NCBI GenBank assembly: GCA_020091685.1
Contig: CM034609.1
Coordinates: forward strand, 18,178,204-18,242,203
Direction: 5' to 3'
Length of the DNA: 64,000 nucleotides
Source: Lutjanus erythropterus
Taxonomy: Eukaryota; Chordata; Actinopteri; Lutjaniformes; Lutjanidae
Positions 31,232 to 44,400 of the stretch are shown in pieces. The stretch's first letter is position 1, and each line of letters starts with the position of its first letter. A program made the translations under genes and the position numbers. The notes beneath the pieces are model-generated. The model ran no database searches and was not told the DNA's origin. It saw only the letters and a list, made by a program, of their open reading frames with translations.

Positions 31232-34200
31232 TCAGGCCTGGGCCTGGGATTGTTCCTTGAGGAACTCCTCCAGGACGCTGATGATGCTGCAGGCTTCAGG
31301 CAGGTCGCTGTGCTCTGCCCTGGCGTTCTGCAGCAGCACATCCCCATTTCCGCAGCCTTGCAGGAACTGGCAACAGCGAAACAAGGCGTAGTGACTCATC
31401 TCCGCCTGCCGCACAAAACGCTTAAGGCTGTTCATGTCCTGGATGGCCTGCGGAGTGAGAGCGGTGGTTGATAGAGAAGAAGAAATTAGTTGAAAAGGGG
31501 AGGAAATGAGGATGAAGTAAGAGGCAGCAATAAAAAAATGTTCTGCAAAGGGGAACTGAGAGCTGTTGTCCACAGATTTTCTCAACCTTGTGGGCTCGTG
31601 GGATTTTTACAGCTGATATGTTTATTTCATAAACTTGTAACAAAGGCATGTAGATTGACAGAGACAGCATATGTTGCCCCAAAACCTGTATGTACGTTTC
31701 AGCATTAATGTGGTCTTCACAGATGTGACAGTTAGCCATGCCATAGGCACTAACACACCCCCATACCATCACAGATGCTTGGGGTTGCTGGGGATGTCAG
31801 ATGTGCAGTATAACTGTGGTTGTAAAAGTATACTCAAATTCACATGACTACTGAAAAACATGATCATGAGAATCTTGTCCTGAAAGCAGGATCCAAACAC
31901 CAAAAAGCTTAAGAAACCTTGTTATAGTCTGTCTGTGTTATCTCACCTTAAGTTTGAAGTTCTCCAGAATCTGCCTGAGCAGGAAAGGATTACAACGCTC
32001 CGCAGCATTTAGAAATGCCTGAATCCAGTCATCGCAGAAACGATTACTGACTGCAGGAGAAAACATCTTTGTCAAACCTTTAAACTTAGACAGCAGAGAT
32101 AATAAACATTTTTTCCTCATCCAGTTTACGTCATGGAGCATGACTTACCAGTGTTAGAGAGCGTGGGCGGGCTGGTGGAGCAGTCTATGGTGAGGTCAGA
32201 GTGTGTGTCCTCTGAGATAGCCTTACACAGAGAAGCTGTGGTAGTGTCTTGTTGGGACAGACCCTGCAAACTGGCTGCTTTGATGAACCTGGTACAGAAT
32301 ACAGCAGACATTTAGCAGCTAATAAACAGGTAATTATGTGCTGTATTACATGGAAACAAACAGGCAGGCACTACGCTACTTTTTTAAGCAGTCTTAGCAT
32401 TTAAAGATGTGTTAGTGTAGTTGCAGAGGTCGTCACCTCACTCACCTGGACACATCAGCCTTTGTCCTCTCATCTGAATTAATTACCTCCACGTGTGTGT
32501 GACTCAGAGCCTGCATACAGAAAATAAAATACAGTGTTTTTGAGAAAATGTATGCCTTACACAAACAAAGAATTTGAGGGCTTAGAAAATCAATCAGTTG
32601 GATTACAGCAGAAAGTAGGAGGCAGGCCTCTCCAGGCAGGCTCCTACAGTTCCAGAGGAGTCTCAGTGAAGGGAAAAATATTACATTAGTTCTCAAAACG
32701 AGATCATATAGAAAAGTCTAAATGTGTGGTTTGGTTAAAGAGATCAGAGATACAGTTTGGGGGTAATTTACTGTTTTTTTTCCCCAGACAGACCTTTTTA
32801 TGTATTTGGTGTAGTGTGGAGTTATTTAAAAAAAAAAAAAACAGCAATATTAGGAAATCTTGGTTCAACTGTTGATTGTCTATCTGATCAAATAACATAA
32901 GAGAGTAAATTAGGAAAAGTTCCAAGTTCCCAAAAAACACAGTGACACTTAAGTTTACACAGGTTGCTTTCTATGCATCCAGATAAGCACACTATATTTT
33001 TTTCTTACAGGAAAAATAAACTTTTCAAAATAACCGAGTTATATTGATGGTAATATTTTCTAAGAAAAAAAAATAGTGTAGTTAATCAAATGTAATTGTT
33101 TGAGTAAAAACCAAAAACCAATGAGCTCCACTGTAGGTCCAAACCATTTACATATACAAAGACAACATGAGAGCTCCCTAGAAGTGAAGATAAAACATCT
33201 CAATCACCCCCTGGTGGCAGTATCAGTCATAAATTCTGCCCCCTCCATTTTAGCAGATTGAACACGGGCCAAATTAAAACATCACAGTACACATCAAATA
33301 ATTTTTCTCAAAGATGGTTTCTGTCATTTTAAGTAGTTCAGTAACAATTTATTGATTTATATATTCTGAAAGGAATATAGCTCAGATCAGTCTATGGATG
33401 CTTTAACTCTCAATATTTAATGTATTTTAGTTCCAGGACCTAAAACGAGGCTTTTTGGTGAGCATGTTGTTTTTGAACTATACTCTAAAGATGAAAAATG
33501 ACTCACAGCATGCAACAAGAAGCTGATGTTGTTCCCAACCAGCTGCACCACCCGATGAATGTGCATCACAGACTCCTCATACCACCGGCTCAGATAGGGA
33601 CGCACCTCTGTCTCAAGGTTCTGCAGCTGACATACACACACACACACACACATACACAAACACACAGAGATACACAAGGACAAATCAGTGTTGCGTTATT
33701 AAGGTTACATATATGTAACTGCCTTACACTGTTATAACTTCTCATACCTCTGGGGTTTGCAGGCTGCTATGGAGGCCTTGGACATATTTATCAAGCTCTA
33801 ATCTAAACGTGTATTGGGTCAAGGAATTGAAACTACTGCCTCTTTCTCTCTCTGTATGAAGTTGCAGAGATGTGGAAAACAATACAACACCGTGGGAAAG
33901 AACATTCTGTAATGGTATGGATTGTGCATAAAGTTACTGCTTAATTTCATGAAGATACTATGCGACAGAAAACTGCACAAAGGATATAGGTTCAGTCCTT
34001 TTTCAGAGCCGCCCATAAAGCAGATGACATATCCGTTTCCATCAGCATCAGGCTGCTCAGGAGACCTTTCCTGCTCCAGCAGACAGCAGTAGCAGCCAAC
34101 TGCCTGCTCTGGGATACTGGGAAGAGTAAATAATCAATACATTTGTGTTAACCAGCTTACTTGTTTGTCCACCTCTGAATCTTCACTTTATGCTAAATTC

Positions 34201-36182
34201 ATTTTATTACTGTGATGGAATCAAACAGGCTACATTCATTATGAAATCACTTATAATATAATTACAAAGCCAGTGCTGCATCAGTTCAAAAAGACTGAAG
34301 TCAAACACGCAAATATTCTGTGAAATTAGCTTTTTTTTTCACATTAACATACCAACTCAAGTTAAACTTAAAATGTTTTTTATATATCTTCACAACACTT
34401 CAGAACCTATAAACGTCAATCAGCTCATTAAATTAAGTTTCTAAAGAAACATGATCAGCATATTAGCAGACTTCCCAGCATGCATTGTGTGAGGCTTAAA
34501 ACTCTCCTGAGACTTCTTTTTTTTAGTTTAAGCAAAACATATATGATGAAAAATTTCTGCACTTTTTTAAAAATAAATTAATAAATTCACTGGGAACAGT
34601 TGCACATATTGGTTTTGTGCCAATTATGGATCAAAGTAGCTGAAACTGTTTGTTCTTTGTGGGAAATTAAGAACTTAAAACTGAGAAAATGTAAATTAGA
34701 TTTGTATGTAATGTTCATCAGAGTGACTTGAGAGTTTAAGCTTATTGAACATGGTTTCTCAAATGAATTATTTGATTTGAATCCTTACAAGTTTACCTCT
34801 ACGTGTCTAGATCTTGAGTTATTTTAATCAATCCTTGATTTTGTGTCTATCTTCATTAGTATGCAGAGTTAGTGAAAATGTTGTGAGGAAATATGTAAAT
34901 TTGTTACCTGAGTTCCACAGTGGCGATGTTGCCCATGCCTCCCAGCAGGGCTCCTTTGCTCAGCCTCCTTGAAATGTACGTCCGCAGCTCAGGTTCCGCC
35001 TCCGACGGCAGGCTGCTATCAATTAATGTCAGGCTGTTGGGAAGGCAGAAAGTCAGTATGGACACAAGCAGCCAGTGGAGGCAGTGAGGGATGTTGAAGC
35101 CACTCAAGTCAATGGAGAACAAATGGAGAAAGCTGATGACCATTAGCCACAACCAACACAACACACAACTGAGTCACATAGCTGCAACTGTGCTGCCCCC
35201 TCCCTGGGTAACAAGAGACAAATAGCCACAGACAGAATGTATTTTGCCATTTAGCTTTAACACTGTCTTCAGACATTCAAAGGAATTTCATTCACTTTTT
35301 GCCAGCTCCATTTGACACATGGAAGTGGGGACCCATTCCAATTGGGAAAGACCTAAAGGCCATGTAACTCAGCAGCACAGCGATGACCAATCAGAGCAAA
35401 ATCACAAATGAGAACAGCATTGATTCCATGTTGATTGGATTTCCAGTGACAGCCCGTGGATACACCAATGCACACGAGTGAAAGCCAAAGAGAAACGACC
35501 ACTGAAAGCAAGGAGAAGGTAGGCGAGGATGGCTCCTTTGTTACCTAAAGTCATCCTGACTGGTTGTGGAGTCTGCTCGTCTCTGGTTCCATGCCACATT
35601 TTCCCCAGAAGCCTCAGATCTAAGACAATCGACAGTTCACTCATCACCTGGTTAGTTTTTAATGTATAAATCTGGTTGTAACTGCATGAGAGTCACTGTC
35701 AGCAGGTTCAGGAACAAGGAACTACAAACACTAAAGAGTGCTTTAGGGTAAGAAAAAAAGAAATACTCATTACACACACCAGGGACCTGGTTGTACTTTT
35801 TGTGATGTCCTTTAGAATAAGGGTAGCAACTGTGAACAATAATATATAACCCAACAATAAAAAACATATTAAAATCCCCATATAAAATAGGCCTTATGAG
35901 CCCATACTTATATGAATATTATTACCACCATTACATCATGGATGTATTGCACCTTTCCATTATTAATATAAATGACAGCTGTAGCAGCACCAGCAGCTGT
36001 TTTAAACAGAACCTGGGACAGTAAGTATTATCGATTTACCTCGTGCCCTGATAGAGATAGATGGTGTAGTAGCAGTTCAGCTGAATCTTCTGGCTGTATC
36101 CAGCAATGTCTTCGCTGTCAAAGTCATCTCTCTCTTCCACGTCAATCGAGTCTTGGAAGGACGAGGTTTGGGAAGTAAACAT
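31232..36182 (-). CDS. c17orf75: C17orf75/NJMU-R1 homologue, complete, 10 exons
   Basis: Partner of the WDR11–FAM91A1 complex at the trans-Golgi, where endosome-derived vesicles are captured. Exons from 5' to 3': 36182-36040, 35619-35545, 35033-34908, 34116-33988, 33808-33748, 33626-33507, 32510-32446, 32288-32149, 32050-31947, 31447-31232; 392 aa (human about 396). Colinear landmarks with the human protein: [95 protein letters not shown]. No signal peptide or membrane segment is seen. Intron 4 (33987-33809) is U12-type AT–AC, and the exon-6 acceptor is preceded by a TG-rich tract. It is divergent from znf207. Confidence 0.95.
31660..31783 (+). mobile_element. Tc1/mariner-type fragment
   Basis: A short piece (cagcatatgttgccccaaaa … ccataccatcacagatgctt) matching the interior of the copies at 6866 and 28146. 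No ends are preserved. It lies in the last intron of c17orf75. Confidence 0.6.
33627..33664 (-). repeat. (TG)n-rich tract before a c17orf75 acceptor
   Basis: On the minus strand, TG-rich sequence including about nine perfect TG units (33635-33652) is followed by tatgtcag and exon 6 (LQNLETEV). Confidence 0.85.
33809..33987 (-). other. U12-type AT–AC intron in c17orf75
   Basis: Minus strand: the exon ends AACCT, and the intron begins ATATCCTTT (33987-33979), a perfect minor-class 5' site. TTCCTTGAC (33826-33818) is a near-perfect U12 branch site with its adenosine about 11 bases from the 3' end, which reads ACAC. This splicing restores [11 protein letters not shown], matching the human wording, whereas the nearest GT donor (gtgcag) is weak and adds a residue. 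Confidence 0.9.
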
Positions 36183-36388
36183 GATCCTACTGCTGCACGG
36201 AGCAAGCTAGCAGCCGGCTAATATGGCAGATAACGAGGGCGTTTTTTTCTATTGTTTGGCTGTGCGAGGTTGATTGTATTTTTATATATGTATTATTGAC
36301 GTTGTGATCTCTGGCTGATGTTAAAATTTCAAAGGCGCATTTGCAACAGCTGCAGGAGCGTATCCCTGTTCTCGTTTATCTACCTTGA

Positions 36389-36398
36389 GCGCATGCGC
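36389..36398. promoter_or_regulatory. NRF1-type palindrome upstream of c17orf75
   Basis: GCGCATGCGC, the NRF1 consensus palindrome, lies 207 bases upstream of the c17orf75 start codon. NRF1 typically drives housekeeping promoters. Binding here is inferred. Confidence 0.6.
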
Positions 36399-36496
36399 AA
36401 GATCTGGTGTACGCTCTAAATAGTGTCCGACTATGATATCAACCTGTTATGTTTGTTCCCGGGACAGTCATCACTGAAGGTAAACATGTAGGCCCT

Positions 36497-36561
36497 ATTA
36501 CTACTACTACTTCTATTACTACTACTACTACTACTGCTGCTGCTGCTACTAGTACTACTAC
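36497..36561 (+). repeat. Trinucleotide (ACT/GCT)n microsatellite
   Basis: A run of act/tac units interrupted by gctgctgctgct. It is non-coding, in the spacer between c17orf75 and znf207. Confidence 0.85.
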
Positions 36562-38160
36562 ACTGATTTGTTTTGGACTGTTCATAATAAACTTAATAAA
36601 GTGCACTTTAAAATTATTCTGCCCAACAAACCATTAAAAAAAAAATCTGAAATTATCTTCCTGAATCCTGCTTATTCTGTCACACTGACCTAGAAACAAA
36701 TGGACATTTACTTTATGGATACATTTCTGTTTTTCTTTTCTTTCTTTTTGCATTTCTTTTCTTTTTGGGTTGATGTCCAATATATTTTGCAGCATAATTT
36801 GGGAAAAGTTGATCTAGTTCTTCTACTCCTTGTTTGATTTTCTTTGTGATGGATGACTTGGTTGATGCTCTGTGTGGACTAACTGGCTTCACTCCATCCA
36901 TCTAATATTTCAAGTTCAGAGCTCATTCCTCCTGATAATTTCACTATTTCATTTTCACTTCCTGGTCCATCTGATCACAGATGTCAGTTACCGCACAGCC
37001 CTACAATAAAGAGTTCATTCATGTCCTGTCCTGTTCTTAAATGCAGAGAATAAGAAAGTGTAGGTAGGTGGGTCAGTATATGTGGGACAGACCAAACCAC
37101 CCCTAAAACAACAAATATCTGAACAGAAAAATGCACTCAGTACAAGCAACATAGATTATGCAATTTCAAAACATTATGCTGCAGAAAGTCACGGTTCATC
37201 CTCTTCTAGGGTTGCAAATTGTAAGCACTTTCCTTAATCGATCATTGGTAACATTAACACTCAATCAATTGATTAATCGTTATAAAAAAATATACAGATT
37301 TTGCTTATACCACGCAATACCAAATACATTTTTTCCCCTCTTCAATTAAAGCTTTTACTTCCACAGCAACATATTGCATATTCTCTCACAGCATAACATA
37401 GCCTATGAAACATCTAAATATGTAAAGACCTACATATTAAACACATATACTTATATATCAGATAACATGTTACATGCACTCATAAATATAATCTTTTATA
37501 TTTCAGAACGTTATTTTATAGTATATTGATTAAATTTTACTTGATTGATCAAATTCTTAACCACCACTTAATTAATCATAGATTAATCCTCGTCATCCCA
37601 ACCCTCTTTATTGATATACAGCAGAACTGAGAAAGTCATGATGCCTACTAGAGGAGGATATGTTCTAAAGAAAGTGGCCCAGACAGAAATGTTTTGACAC
37701 CAAATTAACTTAATAATGATTTCTGTATAAAATGCTTTTTAAGTTAGAATCATTTAAGTATGTGTCTTTATTTTCATTTAGGATATGGTCTTAGTAGTGA
37801 ATGATGAGTGTTTTGTGACGCTCCGTGTTGTATGTAATAGGGTTATCTGTAATTGGTCCCTGTATCTAGGTACATAGGGGAAAAAAGTTGTATAACTGGC
37901 CCCAAACTGTGTGCTATCTCTGTCTATGTGTATTTTAACAATTTGAACCTGCACAGCACTGAATATTTTTCCCTCCTTGACTCAAGGACTTGAGATGCTA
38001 CCTTTTCAGTCTCTTGTGCAGTGTCTGATTATTTTCCATAAAAGTAACATGGGTATGTAAACGATAAATAAATAATAGTCTTGGTCCACTAGAGGGCGCC
38101 TGCGAACACAGACCTTTTCGGGGCGCTGATGACGGTCGTGCCTAGAAAGGAACCCCAGGC
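36562..38160. other. Spacer between c17orf75 and znf207, no gene seen
   Basis: A/T-rich, with a weak 'attaatcg' repeat remnant near 37200-37290 and 37540-37600. A 62-residue minus-strand frame at 36901-36713 (lysine-rich end) has no recognised family and no splice context. The znf207 promoter lies at the right end. Confidence 0.4.
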
Positions 38161-38170
38161 ACGCGAAAGA

Positions 38171-38180
38171 TCTCGCGAGA
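38171..38180. promoter_or_regulatory. TCTCGCGAGA palindrome 1, znf207 promoter
   Basis: A perfect TCTCGCGAGA, the element bound by BANP in CpG-island promoters of vertebrates. The copy 304 bases upstream of the znf207 start codon pairs with an identical one at 38321. Confidence 0.75.
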
Positions 38181-38320
38181 GTGAATAATTTAGTCCAAAT
38201 CACGAGCTTTCCACAACCTTTTTGTCCCTAAACCAAACCGCATCTTACCCACAACATTGACACATAAAAAAATATAACTTGTTTGTAAAACGTGCGCGAT
38301 GGAGAGACAAGAAATACAAA

Positions 38321-38330
38321 TCTCGCGAGA
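38321..38330. promoter_or_regulatory. TCTCGCGAGA palindrome 2, znf207 promoter
   Basis: Second perfect copy, 154 bases before the start codon and 150 bases from the first. The local sequence is richer in CpG than the surroundings, fitting a core promoter here. Confidence 0.75.
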
Positions 38331-38474
38331 GTTGTGCAACTCTTCGGTTCTCTTCTGGACACGACCGCTGGCAACCTGACCGACGCCATCTTCAATTGCT
38401 TCATTTCCGCTCTGGTATGTTAGCTAACGTTATTTTATCTTACTGCGTTAGCAGGGATTGAATTTACAGAAATC

Positions 38475-41400
38475 ATGGGAAGAAAGAAGAAAAAGCAAAT
38501 GAAGCCTTGGTGCTGGTATCCTTTTCCACATCCTGCTTTTATTGTTATAACGTTTTCTTGCTCTTATCTAGACCTGTATCTGTGGTAGACAACCTTACCT
38601 TCCTCTGTTTACTAAGATAATATCAACTGTTAGTTAACCTGAGCTTCTTATAAGATGACTTGTATTAAATTATAGGTGTGTAACGTTAATGTTAGCTCAT
38701 GTGGTATTTTTAATATGTGTCATTTTATTTACAAACAACAAAATTAACGTACAATTCAGTAGCGTACAATACAATACACACAGACATAGTCAGGTCATAC
38801 TTTAAAAATGTCATGGTAGTTACATAAATTTAATGTTTTGATGGCTCTTAGAATATAGGACCAAATTAATGTATTGTTTGACTTAAATTTTCAAAAATGA
38901 AATAAAATTCAGATTTATGAATATATGAATTTGCAAGTAATATGATCAATTTGACATACTCAAGGGGTAAATAAGTAAATTTAATGGGGAAATGACTATT
39001 CAGATACAGTATATTGGAAAATAAATGTAAAAACGTATTGCATATGTCCCTCTCTTATGTACACATATATAAGAAAGGTACCAGACCATAATAAATGACA
39101 TAGTTATATCGTCTGTATCCAGTTGACAAAAGAGCAGTCCACATCAATGTCCTCTACATGTCGTTGCAGAAATACTTTCAAGGGATTAAAAACAATGAAT
39201 TAAATGCCACTTAAAAAAAAAAAAAAAAAAAAGTAAGGCTAACTTAATTATAATCAGATATGTAAATGGTAGGCTCGAGATTTTCTTGCAGGCCCGATCT
39301 GGAGTTGGTTTGCTCCAAGGGGAAACTACTTTTTCCAAGTAGAATGATTTATGTTTATGTACTATGTTGATGAGTATGTAAATGCACATTATGTTCAGCC
39401 ATGATGTAGCACCACAGTGATCGAGGTTTTCAGGAAAAGAGTTTCCTAAACCATAGTCTCAGGTACTGTAACAGAGATTTTGATGATGAAAAGATTCTCA
39501 TTCAGCATCAGAAGGCCAAACATTTCAAGTGCCACATCTGCCATAAAAAGTTGTACACTGGCCCTGGGCTTGCAATCCACTGTATGCAGGTAAGGAAACA
39601 ATAATGAGGAAACATCTTCATAAACACAAACAAAATTACTTGTTTCTATACTAAAATCGCCATATCACCTCTGTCACAGGTGCATAAGGAGACCATTGAT
39701 GGAGTTCCTAATGCAATACCTGGAAGAACGGATATTGAGCTGGAAATATATGGCATGGAAGGTATTCCTGAAAAAGACATGGAAGAGAGAAGAAGAGTGC
39801 TTGAACAAAAAAACCAAGGTACTGGCACCAAAGTATCTCAATCTACTGTCTTGTTATGGTAAATTCTTGAGACTTATTATGCTTGTCCCTATTTTCAGAG
39901 ACTCAAAAGAAAAAGCAGAACCAGGACGACTCTGATGAGTACGATGACGATGACGAGCCTGGTCCCTCCTTCCAGCAGCCCGCTGCAGGCCAACCCCAGG
40001 CAGGCTACATTCCACCAATGACCCAGCCTGGCATGCCTCCTGGCTCCGCTACTCCAGGGATACCACCGGGCAGCTACTCAGGTGGGAAACAAACAATGAT
40101 AATACATCTGTTCTGTACATATTTATAGACGTGCTGCACAGCTGTTGAGGAAGCAGTTCCATATTATGACTTGACAATATACTGATATAAGACTAGATAT
40201 CAGGTTTTGTAATATGGCATAAGTGTTGTCTTTTCCTGGTTTTAAAGGTTGCATTATTGTAAAATGATGTAGATTGCTGTTCTAGCTGTTCTGTTATTTG
40301 CTTTTACCCACCTACTCATTATATCCACATAAGTGATGATTATTTATCAAAAATGTGTCGCATATTTTCTTGATTAATAAACGAGTTGTTTGGTTCATAA
40401 AATGTCAGTGTTTCCCAGAGCCCGAGATTAGGTCCTCAAATGTCTTGTTTTATCCACAGCTACAACTGTAACCATGAATCGATTAGTTGTCAGCTATTAA
40501 ATTTATCAGCAACTATTTTCATAATTGATTAATTGGTTTTAAGTAATCTTTTAAGGAAAAAAAAGTCCAATTTTTCCACTCCAACTTCTTAAATGGGAAT
40601 ATTTTTTGATTTCTTTACTCCTTTATGACAGTCAACTGAATGTGTTTGTGTTGTGGACAGAAGACGCTTTATTGGGCTTTGGGAAACTGAAAACTGAAAA
40701 ACTGGCTTTGGACGTCATCAGTCATGTTATATTCTTTATTTGACACAAGCGCTGGCACAATGTTTTGAAACGGCGTGCTTCACAGGAGTGAAATGAGCTT
40801 CAGTATCATCCACCCATCTCCCTCCATGTCTTTTTTTATGCGAAGCACTTGGTCCATCTAAATCCTTTGTTGTAAGGCACTTTGTACTGCATTACTTGTG
40901 TGAAAAGTGCTGTACAGATGCATTATGTATTATTATTATATAAATGTATTATATAAACTGTAAACTATGTTGTTTTGTAATAACACACTTGCGTTTGTAT
41001 GAATGTATCTCTTTGTTTTAGGAATTCCCCCAATGATGCCTGGTGTGCCACCGATGATGCCAGGAATGCCCCCTGTACTGCCAGGAATGCCTCCAGGGTA
41101 AATACTTAGGATTATTAATCAAGTATTTTTTGTTAATCCCATCCTGATTATATCTATTATGTTAAACTTGCATATTATTGATGTATTTAGGATGATACCA
41201 ATGGGTGGGATGATGCCTCCAGGTCCAGGGATGCCTCCAATGATGCCAGGTGTGCCACCAGGTAATGCTTGATGTATGCCTTGATGTAAATTATTATCAT
41301 TATTTTTTAAATAAATGTTTGTAAATATGTTAGTGCCCAACATATGTTATATAACAATGCTGTGGTGAGGTCTTAATTTGTTCTGCTGGTATCAGGCATG

Positions 41401-44400
41401 CCTCCTCCTGTGGGCCACCGTCCGGGCGTCACACACATGGCTCAGGTCCCCCCTGCTGCAAACGTGCTGACTCGGCCTGCCGTTCCTGCTGCCACTGCCC
41501 CCTCAGCCCAGCCTGATGTCACAAAGCCTCTCTTCCCCATTGCTGGACAGGTAAAAAATCTTTATGGCATCATTTACCACCTTTTACCTCCCTCAGCACT
41601 CCCTATTAGGCAAAACATTTCCTTTTCCTGTTGAATAAGAGATGTTTGACTAGCTCTCTGTGCTCACACAGGCTGATATCAAGGAAAATCTACCCAGCAA
41701 TTCCTTAAAGCTACAGTTCAGTTTATTTGAAGTGGGGTTTTATGAGTTATTTACCGATAATCAGTCTGTTAGCTACAGTAGATGCATATTGGCATGTCCC
41801 CAGTTTTGAGAAGCAGAGAGGAGCACTGGCACAGAAACTCTGCAAAGTGCTGTTGTGTACAGAGTCAGCAGCAAAAGGTATTTTAGCTTCTTAAAAAAAG
41901 CTCCACCTAGAAAAGCCGTATCAGTTTACATGTACGCTGTATTTAGAACACTAAATTCATCACTTTACTGTTTTGTTGGTTTAGAGAGAGTGATATTTGG
42001 ATCATATAAAAGTGGTTTCCCATCAAAAAAGGCTCTCTGATGGCAAAGTAAATTGGGGAAAAATTTCTAAATACAGTATACACTTTACTGCTTTTCCTTT
42101 TTTAGGTGTTAAAAGTATATTTTGTTGTTGACTCTGTCCACAGCAGTACATTGCTTATCTTCCTATAATGGTACTTGTGATGCTTCTCCAAACTGGGTGC
42201 GTGCAGACCGGCATCCACTGTAGTTAACACACTGACTATTGATAAGTACCTCATGCAACCCCAGATCAAATAATCCGAACTCTCTCTTTAAACTGAAGAA
42301 ATATTTATGTTTCCTATTCTTTACTCTCTTCCTGTGCTGCAGATGGGCACTCGTGTTGCAAGTACAAGTACAGGCTCATCAAGTGCAGAATCTCAGTCTG
42401 CCTCCCCTAAAGCTCTGTTCCCTATCACATCACAAGTATGCAGCCATCTGCCTGCTCTATTCTAATGACCTGCAGCTTTACAATTGGCATGCACATAATT
42501 GTGTTAAGTTTTGGCTGTGGTATATTTTGGCAGATTCATACTATTTTATTTGCCAAAGCTTTTTTTTTGTTTTTTAGCAAGAAGTTTTTTTTTTTTAAAA
42601 AAGTAGGTAGAAAATACTTTAAAAATGCTAATTGTTTCTAGCAACTTTTTGTTGCTTTTTCTTTTGCATTTTCTTTTGCTACAAATCTGCATATGTAGAA
42701 AACTGCTGGAAAAATTTGCTCAACCACCTCACCAATATCAAAAACTGAAGCACTATGCAGATTTGTAAAGTGAGCTTCTTATTTCTGAACTGCTGCAGGG
42801 TGATGTAGCGCAGCATGCGCTTTTGGACTTGTTTTCTTACAGGCTCAATGTAGTAGATTTTACTCTAGCCATACTTTAAATGGTTACTCTCCCATCTGTG
42901 TAACAAACAACAGTGGTGTTAACATGTTATAGAAATAACAAAGACCCCATTCATAGACTTGACATTAACATGTCATCATGCAGTGGAAATACAAATGGAC
43001 ACAGCAGGGTACATGACATGTCCCACTCACTCTAAGGGTTTTAGTTCGATTCATTCACTGAAATCTCTCTAAACATGAATTCTATACTGTCCAGCTGCTA
43101 AAATCCAGAGGATCAGTAATTAACCGTTCAGAATAATCAGCTTTACAAGTAGCAGGGAGTGAAATGAAGCCCCAGCATTTCACCTCTCTGGCTACATAGA
43201 GGCTACAGCTCAACCCTCTGATTGGTGGAGGTGTACCTGCAGCATCTTTTTAAGGCAGTAAAAATTCCTCAGTTAAATCTGATATTTATCTGTAATCAGT
43301 GTATTATCTACAATAGATGGCGGCCCACATGCTCCTATTATTTGATGTACTGGGAATCAGACTAAACAAGCAACTATCTTTCAGCAGCTGACAGATCTTA
43401 CTTATTCAACATTTAAATGTACCCTATATTTAGAATATTTTACCTTGCTGTCAGACAGCCTTTTCTGACGGGAAACTGAAGGTGAATCATGTGGATGTCT
43501 GGTGAGTCAGACTAATAGTGATTTAACATCAGTTCCCAGTTTGAAAAGTCTGTCTGATGGCAACGTAAAGCGGTTAAGTGTCTAAAATATGATTTGTTGC
43601 TGACCCTGTCCTCAGCAGCACATTGTTTAGCTACTGTGCTGGTTCACCCCTCTGTTTCTCCAGACTGGTGGCATGTCGACCAAGTGGGAGTAACCTGAAA
43701 GTATGACTAAAAGTGTCCCATATGTGAATTTAAATACCGTCTAGCAGAGTGTCTCTAATGTGTTTTCCTCTCTCCCCCCTCAGAGTCAGCAGACAGTGTC
43801 AGGGTCCCCCCACCCTCCCCCCTCTACCTCCTCCGATCCCTCAAAGCCCACATTCCCGGCCTACACTCAGGCCACCGTAGCTGTGGCCAGCCCCAATGCT
43901 GGAAGCAGCACGGTCTCCAAACCTCCCTCTACTGTGACCAGTAAGCCCGCCACCCTCACTACCTCCAGTGCAACCAGTAAGTTGATCCACCCTGATGAGG
44001 ATATCTCACTGGTGAGTAGTCCAGCTGCAGCTCCCTCTCTTTATAGTTTTTACAGTAAGTAGCATTTTGAGAAAATATTTTTAATCAAAGCAAAGTCAAT
44101 AGATGTCTCTTATAAAATGAAAATTATTTTCTTGTTTAGTTCTTCTGGTTAAGCTGCAGCATTTCAGAGTCAAATTATTCTTCCTTGTTTGCTCTCTGTG
44201 TCCTGTAGGAAGAGTTGCGGGCTCAGCTGCCCAGGTACCAGCGCTGTATTCCCCGTCCAGGCCAGGCCGCCGCCGCTGCCCCGTCAGTGGGTCCTGTGGG
44301 TGGCATGATGGCTCCTCAGCAGCCCAGCATGAGGCATCCCATACCTGGTACACGACACCTGCCTCTAGCTCAGAAAAAAACTTTTATGCTTTTTGCTGAT

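Noticed and set aside
33979-34116. GT donor gtgcag for c17orf75 exon 4 joined to an acceptor after tttag
   Set aside because: The donor is weak and adds one residue; the AT–AC U12 junction has all three signals and gives the family wording exactly.
36713-36901. Minus-strand 62-residue ORF with a lysine-rich end
   Set aside because: No family recognised, no splice or promoter context, and it lies in A/T-rich spacer.
40325-40420. C/D-box snoRNA candidate (gtgatgatt) in znf207 intron 4
   Set aside because: No D box (CTGA) at proper spacing and no terminal stem.
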